A stretch of DNA of 64,000 nucleotides, from the NCBI GenBank assembly GCA_018417955.1, contig JACTVC010000001.1:3410001-3474000 (forward strand), given 5' to 3'. The DNA is from Laccaria trichodermophora (Eukaryota; Basidiomycota; Agaricomycetes; Agaricales; Hydnangiaceae). Below, one piece after another: positions 55,004 to 64,000 of this stretch (position 1 is the stretch's first letter; every line of letters begins with the position of its first letter). The position numbers and the translations under genes were made by a program. The notes under the pieces were generated by a model. That model saw only the letters and a list, made by a program, of their open reading frames with translations, had not been told where the DNA came from and searched no databases.

Positions 55004-55990
55004 ATGACCGACATTCCTCTGACAACAGCTTCTAGTGCTGAAAGCTCCACTGAAAGCTCTCAAACTGCGGCTACACCTGCTTCTGATTCTTTTGTTGCTG
55101 CTCCTCGTGTCCCTCGCACTCATACATCACTGGCCATCATTCAAATGCTAAAAAACTTGCCATTGATCTCCATACTCCAGATGAATAAAGAAATTGAAGA
55201 AGAGAATGCTGAAAGATCTCGGAAATCATTCAATCATGTGTCTAACCCTACTGTTCACAAGGAACCTGGTTCTGAACAGGCTTCTCTTATCTCTCTTGAC
55301 GAAGTAGACCTTAACTGCTTCTGTGTCCCTTCTTTCGTGGCTTCCTTTCCTGGTCTGATCTACTCCAAACTAGCCAAATGGATTGTGGATGAAGATATCA
55401 AATCAAAGCTGAAACGGAAACCTGCTGACGAACAAAAACTTTCAGCAGAAGATGCTAGGATTGCAAAGCGACATTGCATGAATGAGAAGAAGATGGCTCC
55501 CTGGGTTGTGGGAGTCCCATGGCAAGCCACATTCCCACAAAACCTCTTTGACACCAAACTCTGCATTGCTGTTCCACTCCCTTTCTTCCTCAACAAAAAC
55601 CTGAATATATTAAATGTTGAGGCATCTACTCTAGCTACGACGAAGACTAATCCGAATCCTGGTGAGATCAAAGGTAACATCATTTTGGATATTGAAAAAC
55701 TGTCAATGCGTTTCAGCAAGGAACTATCTTTGTCTTGTAGCCAGTGGACTGAAGCGGCAGGCAACATGTACCTTTTCCAAAAGGAGCGGGATGAAGAGGG
55801 CACATGTGAAGCACACAGTGCTTGGTACAATGATCACTTTTGTTTCTACACTTCTCAGGACACCAAAGACAAGCTTTACAATGCATGGAAAGCTGACGAA
55901 TTAAAATTCTGTCAGGAACACTGGGCCAAATATGGAGAATTTGATGCAGCCCACTATTATCAGGCTTACAAAAGAAGCAGCAAGAAATGA
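55004..55990 (+). CDS. Gag-like ORF1 of the DIRS-like element (328 aa)
   Basis: The frame is open from MTDIPLTTASSAESSTESSQ to YYQAYKRSSKK. The Ser/Thr-rich N-terminus is followed by a helical part and a conserved-looking end (SCSQWTEAAGNMYLFQKERD, then HFCFYTSQDTKDKLYNAWK). I know related ORF1 proteins of Agaricomycete retroelements with this end. It is the only element ORF without a break. Confidence 0.55.
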   Translation: MTDIPLTTASSAESSTESSQTAATPASDSFVAAPRVPRTHTSLAIIQMLKNLPLISILQMNKEIEEENAERSRKSFNHVSNPTVHKEPGSEQASLISLDEVDLNCFCVPSFVASFPGLIYSKLAKWIVDEDIKSKLKRKPADEQKLSAEDARIAKRHCMNEKKMAPWVVGVPWQATFPQNLFDTKLCIAVPLPFFLNKNLNILNVEASTLATTKTNPNPGEIKGNIILDIEKLSMRFSKELSLSCSQWTEAAGNMYLFQKERDEEGTCEAHSAWYNDHFCFYTSQDTKDKLYNAWKADELKFCQEHWAKYGEFDAAHYYQAYKRSSKK

Positions 55991-56393
55991 TGGTTGACAT
56001 CCGTGGCATGATCTTGTCGTCAGTGCCCACTAAATCCTCTTTCAGCAGTACTGCCAACAAGCTCATCCCGAAACTCACCCCTTGCTCCTCCCAGTCACAT
56101 CCTTCCCAGCCCTTTCAATCAGACAGTGGTTGATCTTCCTCCTCAATGCCCAACTTCCTCATCTGTGCTGAGTGAGGTCACGATGCAACCCAACATGCAG
56201 ACAGCACCACACCCATCAAATTCAAAAGTGACAGCAAGTCTGTATGGGCAAAGTACACCAACCGCAACCTCCTCAGCCCTGACAACTGGATTATATGCAT
56301 CAGCTAGAATCTCAGAGGCGACCATGGACATCCCTGTTCCCACAAAGATGAACGTGTTCATGTCTGCTCCTTCTTGCAGGAGCAAACACCACA

Positions 56394-57968
56394 ATGCCTT
56401 CTCATGGATCGGCCACTTGTGACCTGCAAACTAATGTGTTTGTCCAAGCGTCGTTGTCACTTTCTCTCTCCTACTCAGATTTCTCCTCTTCAATTGTTTC
56501 TCGACCTCCTTTATCTGACACTTCTCCTGCAGAGACCCTTTTATTCAACCGAATTCTACACCCTTACAATGCCGACACTTTTGAGGCCTTATTGTGCAAG
56601 CACCACCTTTTCAATGACTATTCCCTTCTCCCTTCTAATCTGCACCTCAGCTTCCCTATTGGTCATATGCCCCCACTCTCCCAGACTATTATCATGCCTA
56701 ACAACCCCTTGATCTTGTCCTATCCCAACACCGTCTCTGACTGGCTAACCAAAGGCAGATTATCAGGCCCTTTCTCTCAGGAGGTCACTGAACATATCCT
56801 ACATGGCCCTTTCCAATCATCCTCTCTCATTGTCTCTGTGCAACCTCAAAATCCTGGAGTGCCAGACAAGCTTCGGGTGTGCCAACACCTCTCCAAAACA
56901 ACAAAGGTCCATGCATCTGTCAATTTGCACATCCGCAAGGATGAATTTCCTATGCGGTTTGACACTGCATCAAAAGTTGCTGACATCGTGAGTTACCGCC
57001 CATTCTGTCTATTCCCCACCCTTTCTCTCTTTCTTTATTACATGTCTCCTTTGCGTTTTGTGTGTGGAGACGTTTTCGCTGGCTAGCCCTGGTCTTGCAC
57101 CCAGTGGCTCTTTGGGTATTTTGCTGCAGGCAGTTACCCAGGACCTTGTCTTTATCATCATCCTATCATCTTTCTGTTCTGTGGTATCAGCACGATGATT
57201 CATCTCCCATGCATTGAGCATGATGATCATCTCCTGTGTGCACTGAGCAGGATGATTTATCTTCCATGCACTGAGCATGATGTCCTGTCTCATGCATTTT
57301 GCATGATGATTCATCTTCCATGCATTGTGCATGACGACCTTTCAGCTATCATGAGCAGTACATACTGCCCTTTGGTTTGACGTTACATATCATGTTCCTC
57401 TTTCTGCATATAATTCTTCCTGCATCTCTTGCTCACACTCCTGTTCATGCAGATCTCTGAGGCACCTCCTGGAACGCAGGCATGTACCCTTGATATCAAG
57501 AAGTTTCATCATACATGCCCCATTCTTCCTTCTCATAAACCCTGGCTCGTAGTCCAAGGGACGTCAAACGATTTCTTCATTAATCACAATCACCCATTCA
57601 GGACTGCCTGCACCAGCAGCAATGCTGGCATGATTGCGAACACTGTTGTCGATATTTGGAGAGCTGAAGGGGTCTTTCCAGTACCAAAATATGAAGACGA
57701 CTTGAAGATCTTTTGATTTCCTTCTGAATCTGGTTTGTTTATTCAGGGCAACTTCTGTTATGACTATGACCAATCTGAGATGCTTCACCATATCTCTTCT
57801 CTGGGTGTTCCATGGCACGATCAGAAGGGTGATGAACGTTTCTCATTTGTAACAACTTTCATTGGATTTCTCTGGGACATCCCCAAGAAGCTTGTCAGCT
57901 TACCTGAAGGGAAGAGAAATAAGTTCCATCAGCATGTCCTTCAATTCCTCAGGGACTTCGAAGGATGA
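56394..57968 (+). pseudogene. Reverse transcriptase region of the DIRS-like element
   Basis: 56394-57086 gives HILHGPFQSSSLIVSVQPQN, KLRVCQHLSKTTKVHASVNL and DTASKVADI (RT fingers). After a break come ACTLDIKKFHHTCPILPSHK and FPVPKYEDDLKIF, in the place of a YxDD-like motif (YEDD), then HHISSLGVPWHDQKG and TTFIGFLWDIPKK. It is interrupted by frame breaks and by the minisatellite at 57190-57340. Confidence 0.65.
57190..57340 (+). repeat. Minisatellite inside the RT region
   Basis: CATGCATTGAGCATGATGAT and variants (TTCATCTTCCATGCACTGAG) recur about every 33-36 bp, four to five units. On the reverse strand this gives repeating NAW-x-MNH-x-A peptides, which I take to be incidental. Confidence 0.65.
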
Positions 57969-58199
57969 CCTTGTCATTTACGCGACATAGAGAAGATTCA
58001 TGGGTCTCTCTGCCACATTGCCTTTGTCTATCTCAATGGCCACTCTCATCTACCTTCCCTCTCCAACTTCGCATCTGTGTTCCATGGTGATGAATTCCTT
58101 ATGAAGTACCCTCTGCATTCATTGATCACTAACCTCAAGTGGTGGCTAGTCAAGCTCACTTTGCGCAGAATCTCTCTATCCCTACGTCCCCTTGGGCCT

Positions 58200-58625
58200 T
58201 TATCAGATCTTGGGCTGTATGTTGGTGCCTCTACTTCATGGGGTATCGGGATTATCATTGGTGAGGAATGGGCTGCTTTCCAGCTCTCACCTTCCTGGAA
58301 GATTGAGGGTTGAGATATCTGCTGGCTTGAAATGGTAGCCATTGAACTTCTTGTTCAATTTCTAGAAGCAAGAGGTATTTGTGATGCACACCTGCTCGTT
58401 CACTCTGATAATCAAGGTACTATTGGTGCCCTCGATAAAGGCTGCAGCGGCAATATTCATTTGAACCTTGCAGTCCACTGCACACACCTCGCTCTCACCA
58501 CTGTATCCATCACCTTAAAAACAATCTATATTGAGTCTCACACCAATCCAGCTGATCCTATCGCAGAGAACCAGGACCTGCTGGAAAGCAGATGTTCCCA
58601 TCTTTCAAGCTCCCTGATGAGCTAG
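58200..58625 (+). pseudogene. RNase H region of the DIRS-like element
   Basis: DLGLYVGASTSWGIGIIIGE, then after a stop MVAIELLVQFLEARGICDAH, LLVHSDNQGTIGALDKGCSG and YIESHTNPADPI: the D-E-D pattern and SDNQG motif of retroelement RNase H. A TGA near 58314 splits it. Confidence 0.65.
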
Positions 58626-58865
58626 CTTCATGCTTTCTTCATGCCTAGGTTAGACTATCTTCCCTCCACTGTTACTCTGACATCTTATCTGTCTTTAGGT
58701 TAGATTATCCTTTCAAACCAGCAACATGTGTTGTTGAGACGACTGCGGGTGGTACATCCTCTGTTCCTCCACACCCCGCATGCCGTCAAAACTTCCTCCA
58801 TCCTTTCATGAATTGAACTTCAACAACTTCTGTTCCCTCATCAACTTCAACATCTTTCCCATCTG

Positions 58866-60211
58866 ATGATACACTCACTCCCATGCAACAACCTGATCCT
58901 GACATCTGAATCCCCTCCTCTTGCACTCTCAGAGCGGCCCCGCCTGCTCATTCTACCACAGCAAGGAAACCACAGGCAGGACGCCAGATCACTCACAACA
59001 CTTTACGCCCTCATGTCCCAGCAACCAATCATCTATTTGCTTGGGATACACCATATGCTGCTCGTCACAGACAGCAAGTACTTGCTTCTCTCCCTTCAAA
59101 TTTGGTTGACAGTGCAATGATGTCAATCCATGGTGCTTATGCGCCAAACACCAAAAGTAAATACGCTGCTGGCACTCTACGGTTTACACAATTCTGTGAC
59201 ACATGGAGCATTGACAAAGAAGCATGAATGCCCACTTTGTACCCCCTCCTTTGTGCCTTTATAGGAGAGCACAAAGGCAGGCAATCTGGGAACACCATTC
59301 GCTCCTGGTTGTCCGGTATCTGGGCATGGCATATGATAAATCATGCACCTTGGTTTGGCAACAATGAATGGGTTCAACTTGCCCATATTTCAGCAAATAA
59401 GGAGGGTTCTAAACACAAATGGCCCCTTCGGGCTCCTGTCTCCATCAAACATTTGCTGGCTCTCTGTTGTGCCCTAAACATCTCTACCCCTTTCCATGCA
59501 GCCATGTGGGCTCTTGCTTTATGTGCCTTCTTTGGCTGTCGTTGACTGGGCAAGTTGATGGTTACTACTGCTGCTGCCTTTGACAAAAAATATAATGTCC
59601 TTTGCTCTGCCTTGTACGCTATTCCCTCCTTTCTTTAATCTTTCTCATCTCCTTCTAGGATTACCTTTCATGAATTGCAAGATGGTTCATCTTCTGCAAG
59701 TTTCCACATTCCCTGGACGAAAACGACAAAAGAACTCAGTGCCTCTGTCATTCTGACTGCACGCAATGACACTCTCTGCCCTGTTGCCACTCTGAAGAAC
59801 CATCTTGCAGTCAACTCATCTTCTGATCACTCTACCTCCCTCTTTGCATACACAACCGCTTCTTCTCAACCAAAGATTCTTCTCAAGCATGAATTTCTCA
59901 AATTCTGCAACCACATTTGGTCATCAGCCATGCTCGCATACATCCTTGGCCATAGTTTCTGTATAGGAGGCACTGTCGAACTCTGTTTTGCTGGTGTCCC
60001 ACCTGAGATTGTCGCTGCAACAGGCAGCTGGACCTCTCTCGCTTTTTTGCTCTACTGGTGCTGCATGGAGGAAATTCTTCCAATGAGTACATCAAAAGCA
60101 TACAACAAGTCGCATATTGACTCGTTGGCCGCAATATTCAAACTTTTCTGTATCCAAAATAAAATCCCATCAGCACTGATTGCTGCATCTGATGGGAACC
60201 TGACTCTGTAA
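58866..60211 (+). pseudogene. Tyrosine recombinase region of the DIRS-like element
   Basis: Pieces include TIRSWLSGIWAWHMINHAPW, ALCCALNISTPFHAAMWALA followed by CAFFGCR, FHIPWTKTTKELSASVILTA, DTLCPVATLKNHLAV and ILGHSFCIGGTVELCFAGVP, then EIVAATGSWTSLAFLLYWCC. The HSFxIGGT box should hold the catalytic Arg (HxxR) but reads Cys, and a stop follows GCR at about 59545. Inactive. Confidence 0.7.
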
Positions 60212-60230
60212 CTTGTCTATACTATCTACT

Positions 60231-60640
60231 CTGTACTTATATTTGCAAAAGAAAATTTCTCCAGAGTGCTGCTCAGTTTGGGTAGTTCTATGCTGAACCA
60301 ACCTACTTGTTGTGAGCTTACACTCTGGCTGGCATAGCTGGTTTGTTACTCTACCCAAACAAGCCCTCCAGACGCTCAGGTCTTGTCCATCTCCTCAGAT
60401 TTAATTGTTACTAATTTACTGTTAAAAATCCAAATTGAGTGAGCTGGGCAAGCCCTATGCAAAAACAAGTTATCTGTGTCTGGATTTCTTGCATCTAGAT
60501 ATTTATTTAAACATTCCTCTTCCCTTCCCATATTCATAGGATGCTAAAGTTATTCTATTCTGAAAGTGTTGTGCATGAATAGGTTTTTACCATAAGGAAT
60601 TGAATTATCAACCCTCTGCCAGTGTCCAAAAGAAAAAAAA
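60231..60640. other. AT-rich flank between the retroelement and the tRNA-like array
   Basis: No gene. A CCTCTGCCAGTGTCCAAAAG block near 60615 is the first occurrence of the spacer sequence that precedes each tRNA-like unit. Confidence 0.4.
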
Positions 60641-60645
60641 AACAA

Positions 60646-60742
60646 TGGACACTGTGGGATTTGAACCCACAACCTCCGGCACACAAGAATTATCAATGTT
60701 TGAACAATGCAAAGTGTGTGCACTACCCTGTGTTAAGTGCCC
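60646..60742 (-). pseudogene. Degenerate tRNA-Ala(UGC), unit 1
   Basis: It has B-box GGTTCAAATCCCACAGTGTC and CTTTGCAT, but the acceptor reads GGGCACTT and the D-arm is damaged (AACACAGGGTAG). The anticodon remains TGC. Confidence 0.75.
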
Positions 60743-60915
60743 TTCCTTTGCTTTTCAGTAGCATTGATTAAGATAAGGAAGAAGGAATGGGAAAATTGAA
60801 TATATTTTGTTTATACAAAACATGGGAGTTGTGGAACAAGAATATGTAGGGTAAAATGAATTTTTAACCACTCTGCCAATGTCCAAAAAGAAAACATATG
60901 AGAACAACTGAACTA

Positions 60916-61017
60916 TGAACACTGTGGGATTTGAACCCATGACCTCACACATGCACATGTCTTGAGATTTTTCTCCACTCATGCAAAGCATGTGCACTAC
61001 CCCTGTGCTAAGAGCCC
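60916..61017 (-). pseudogene. Degenerate tRNA-Ala(UGC), unit 2
   Basis: The acceptor GGGCTCTT and D-arm are near normal (AGCACAGGGGTAG), but stems lose GC pairs (GTGCACATGC for GCGCACGC) and the 3' end reads AGTGTTCA. The intron is about 30 nt. Confidence 0.75.
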
Positions 61018-61172
61018 TTGAAGAGGGCAGGTTGAATAGAAGTAACAAGCAATGAAACATTAAATCTATTACATGGGAGTGTTGTGTGTGCATGAGGACA
61101 AGGATTAGGTTTTTTCTATAGGAAACTGAATTTTCAACCCTCTGCCAAGGTCCAAAAGCAAAAAAAAAAAAA

Positions 61173-61273
61173 CAGACACTGTGGGATTTGAACCCACAAC
61201 CTCACACATGCACATATTTGGAGATTGTTTCTCACACATGCAAAGCATGCATGCTACCCTGTGCCAAAAGCCC
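61173..61273 (-). pseudogene. Degenerate tRNA-Ala(UGC), unit 3
   Basis: GGGCTTTTGGCACAGGGTAG, then CATGCATGCTTTGCATG where intact genes have GCGCGCACGC. B-box intact. The 3' end is AGTGTCTG. Confidence 0.75.
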
Positions 61274-61460
61274 TTCCTTAAACTGGTAAGATTGAGGAAT
61301 CCAAGGAACAAGGACAGGAAAACTCAAAGAAAGTAGTCCTGAATTCATTTCATTTGTACAGAACATGGAAGTGTTGTGCATGACAACAATGGGTTTTTAC
61401 CCTGAAATTCCAATCCTCTGCCAATGTCCAAGATGAAAACATATGAAAATAACTGGACAT

Positions 61461-61564
61461 TGGACACTGTGGGATTTGAACCCACAACCTCATGCATGCA
61501 TCAAAATTTTCTCAACTTTGAGGCCTAATGCAAAGCATGTGTGCTGCCCCTGTGCCAAGAGCCC
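61461..61564 (-). pseudogene. Degenerate tRNA-Ala(UGC), unit 4
   Basis: GGGCTCTTGGCACAGGGGCA, CACACATGCTTTGCATT, and an intact B-box and 3' AGTGTCCA. It is the best-preserved ends of the array, but the stems are changed at former CG sites. Confidence 0.75.
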
Positions 61565-61739
61565 CTTCCTTCCCTGTAACAATGAGGGAGCTAGAGAAGA
61601 AGGAAGGGATAAGTAGTCCTAAATCCATTTCATTTGTGCAGTACATGGAAGTGTTGTGGATGAGGGACAAGAAAGGGTTTTTACCATAAAAAAAACCCTT
61701 TGCCAACTTCCAACATCAAAAAAAAAGAGAAAAAAACAT

Positions 61740-61843
61740 TGGACATTGTGGGATTTGAACCCACCACTTCACACATGCAGCAGTTTTTTCTCAGTGCTGC
61801 AGCTCTATGCAAAGTGTGCATGCTATCTCTGTGCCAAGAGCCC
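61740..61843 (-). pseudogene. Degenerate tRNA-Ala(UGC), unit 5
   Basis: GGGCTCTTGGCACAGAGATA, CATGCACACTTTGCAT, and a longer intron-like part with its own hairpin. B-box GGTTCAAATCCCACAATGTC. Confidence 0.7.
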
Positions 61844-62021
61844 TCTTCTGTGTAGGATGCCAAGCTGAAGCAAAAAGGGAAAGGGAGGGAAAATTGAAAG
61901 ATGAAGTTAGCCATCCTGTTTTGTTCAAATTTATTTCATGCATGAGGGCTGTAATTCTACTATGTAAAGAAGAAGATAAGGTGTCACCTGGTTCCTCCAG
62001 AAATGTCCAAAAAGAGATAAT

Positions 62022-62106
62022 TGGACTCTGTAGAATTTGAACCCACAACCTCAACAGCTATTTATGTTCATGCAAAGCATGTGCACTGCCTTTGTGCCAA
62101 GAGCCT
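62022..62106 (-). pseudogene. Degenerate tRNA-Ala(UGC), unit 6
   Basis: AGGCTCTTGGCACAAAGGCA, GTGCACATGCTTTGCATG, and a damaged B-box (GGTTCAAATTCTACAGAGTC). The most decayed end of the array. Confidence 0.7.
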
Positions 62107-62110
62107 CCAC

Positions 62111-63305
62111 AAATTACATGGGGTTGGGTGAGTGGTGGTTGTGGTTGGATGTCTATCTTATGAGCAGCAAGGGAGTAATAATTCCACCCAGTGACCCCAC
62201 CAATTTTTGATGTGGAAAGCAGCTAAGGTTACTATAAAAGGTACTTCAAAATCTACAGATATGATGTATAACACTGGGGAGAGGCAGTTATTTGCCCAAT
62301 AGGCAAATGATTGAACACATCTTGATTTATTGCTCAATAATTTACTTTACATTTGTCAGATGGGTAAATTCAAAATACACCCAACATCAATCATTGACTG
62401 CAATTAGGATGTGTAGTACAAAGGACCACATGAGAACTATTAGTAGAATGTGCACCAAATGTTTTTCAGCAGCTCAGTTATTACCAGGTATATTAAAACT
62501 AGAGCACCACAGATAAAAAAAAAACAGAAAAATCTCTTTACAGTGCTTCCACATTCAAATGAGAATCATATTTCTTTTGCTATAATTTTCTAATTTAGAA
62601 TTCTTGTGAGCTCCCTCAGAGACTTGAGAAGAAACCATTATAAAATTATAGTTTATGATTTGTGCACTGCCCCCTATTTTTTTAGATTTGTCATTCAAAT
62701 GTGAAGGGGTTGCTGGGTGAGGTGTGGACTAGGGGGAAGTCTTTGTCAGGCACAGTTTAGCTAAGCTTCCCACCATTCCAAGATTTTGTTGGGCATTGCT
62801 TACCATGCCAATGCATTACATAAAGCACAGAAAATTTACCTCTCAAGTGTAAGCAAACATATTCATCATATTTTTCTTGTCATTTTTTTTTTTTTTTTTT
62901 TTTTTGAGTATCTAAATGTTTTTGGAAAGCCTTTCATGTTGGGATTTGTCATATTCCTTGAGTAGAAAGAGAGACAAGGGTACTGGTCAACACATATACC
63001 ACCAGTAGATACTAGCCTGAAGAAGACATAACCTAGAATAGAGTAGACATGCAGATATTGGGATACAGAGTTAAGTCCAGGAGGTGAGGCATACAGAGTT
63101 AACTCAAAGAGACTCAAGGTAAAGGTCCAAGAAGTTATGAGTATGGAGTTAAGTCCAAGAGGTTTAACAGTGCAGAGTTTAGAGCAGTGTAGACTCAGAA
63201 TTGGGAAGACAGGATAAACAATAGTAGCAAACACTACTATGACCTACAGTGACTCACTATAAGTTTTGCACCACTTAAAAAATACTATATCTTCCTCAAC
63301 TTCTG
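62111..63305. other. AT-rich, CpG-poor DNA, no gene
   Basis: No supported coding frame. A run of about 22 T lies at about 62884-62905. A repeated AGAGTTAAGTCCAAGAGGTT-like phrase recurs about four times in 63065-63180 (AGTTAAGTCCAGGAGGTGAG, AGTTAACTCAAAGAGACTCA, AGTTAAGTCCAAGAGGTTTA). Confidence 0.5.
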
Positions 63306-64000
63306 GGGACTAGTTACCATATAAATATGATAATATACCAATATTCTATATACATCTTTGACATGAATATGAGGTCTGGATCTCATCCTCTGCTTCAGGT
63401 AGGAAAAAGTGAAAAAATGAGGTTTTGAGAGTTTTACCAATACTTCATATGAGGGTCTAGAAAAATGTGAAGAATTAAGTACTTGCTGACTCAAGTATGC
63501 AGAACTTTGAATGATATCAATTGGATTAGCGGTTGTTGAGATATAGGTGTAAGAAAGGGGCTTGTTTTGGGTAGGTCAAAAATGAGGTTTTGACAGTTTT
63601 ACAAATACATCATGTGAGAGTTGGAAAAATATATAGTACTATCCTACTCAAGTATACAGAACCTTGAATCATTTCAATTGGAGTAGTGGTTGTTGAGATA
63701 TAGGTGTAAGAATGGGCCTTGTTTCATCATCTACCCCAAAACAAGCCCTTTTCTTACACCTATATCTCAACAACCGCTAATCCAATTGATATCATTCAAA
63801 GTTCTGCATACTTGAGTCAGCAAGTACTTAATTCTTCACATTTTTCTAGACCCTCATATGAAGTATTGGTAAAACTCTCAAAACCTCATTTTTTCACTTT
63901 TTCCTACCTGAAGCAGAGGATGAGATCCAGACCTCATATTCATGTCAAAGATGTATATAGAATATTGGTATATTATCATATTTATATGGTAACTAGTCCC
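63306..64000. repeat. Large near-perfect inverted repeat with ~160-bp spacer, cut by the window edge
   Basis: The left arm 63306-63570 (GGGACTAGTTACCATATAAA to GGGCTTGTTTTGGG) is repeated inverted at 63731-64000 with very few mismatches over about 265 bp. The spacer 63571-63730 is itself a diverged direct copy of part of the left arm (AATGAGGTTTTGACAGTTTT, GGTTGTTGAGATATAGGTGT). The right arm continues past the window. Confidence 0.93.

Larger units (their letters stand above)
54950..60230 (+). mobile_element. DIRS-like (tyrosine recombinase) retrotransposon, decayed
   Basis: In order on the plus strand there is a gag-like ORF, a reverse transcriptase, an RNase H and a tyrosine recombinase, the DIRS arrangement rather than Copia/Gypsy (integrase) or LINE. 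No LTRs were found. Stop codons and frameshifts break the polyprotein at about 57090, 57715, 57968, 58314, 58625 and 59545. The terminal repeats were not delimited; limits are approximate. A stem-like AAGGAGAA...TTCTCCTT sequence lies at about 54895-54915. Confidence 0.75.
60601..62110 (-). repeat. Tandem array of six ~260-285-bp units, each with a tRNA-Ala-like sequence
   Basis: Units begin near 60646, 60916, 61173, 61461, 61740 and 62022. Each pairs a spacer block (CATGGAAGTGTTGTGCATGA-like, then CCTCTGCCAATGTCCAAAA and an A-rich part) with a reversed tRNA-Ala sequence. Spacing is regular, so the units arose by tandem duplication. Confidence 0.85.

Noticed and set aside
57009..57332. Repeating peptide on the minus strand in the minisatellite
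   Set aside because: The pattern follows from the DNA repeat in a dead RT region; no start context or splice support.
62884..62905. Poly-T run as retroposon tail
   Set aside because: No retrocopied gene or target duplication was seen next to it.

Overview
This window looks like nuclear DNA of a mushroom-forming basidiomycete (Agaricomycetes). The evidence is dense 45-60 nt introns, a Plavaka-type transposase, a DIRS-like tyrosine-recombinase retroelement, and lineage-typical multigene families beside single-copy housekeeping genes. All multi-exon models were spliced by eye from GT-AG sites and frame continuity; no alignment was run.

Layout. (1) 1-11.3 kb: two nearly identical 15-exon genes (327-3053 and 8611-11318), each fusing a degenerate Rho-like GTPase to a second, canonical P-loop GTPase. 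Between them is an intronless trypsin-like protease gene (5721-7412). All three share one diverged upstream block, so this looks like a co-regulated cassette. (2) 11.5-19 kb: a Zn2Cys6 transcription factor, a broken fragment of the GPI-anchor gene GWT1, a DUF952-type gene, and a TIR element with an 8-bp target duplication carrying a kinase fragment. (3) 20-29.3 kb: a Plavaka transposase gene with a nonsense codon, a DUF6532-like gene whose intron holds a second gene-capturing TIR element, and a 1.8-kb TIR element filled with a ~158-bp satellite. (4) 29.7-37.2 kb: a membrane protein, intact GWT1, and CAF-1 subunit B. (5) 37.8-50 kb: a possibly myristoylated small protein, an Asn-rich small protein, two members of an Agaricomycete family (one carrying a motif also present in the Asn-rich protein), hexokinase, mitochondrial uL14, and two tRNA-Ala genes. 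(6) 51.6-54.7 kb: ATP synthase gamma and eIF2-beta, divergent, then a third tRNA-Ala. (7) 54.9-64 kb: a decayed DIRS-like retrotransposon, six decayed tandem tRNA-Ala copies, then CpG-poor DNA ending in a large inverted repeat cut by the window edge.

The housekeeping genes (GWT1, hexokinase, uL14m, ATP synthase gamma, eIF2-beta, CAF-1) look intact and form islands between accessory or transposon-rich stretches. The best candidates for undescribed biology are the GTPase/protease/GTPase cassette with its shared upstream block, and the cluster of Asn-rich, motif-sharing proteins around 37.8-50 kb.
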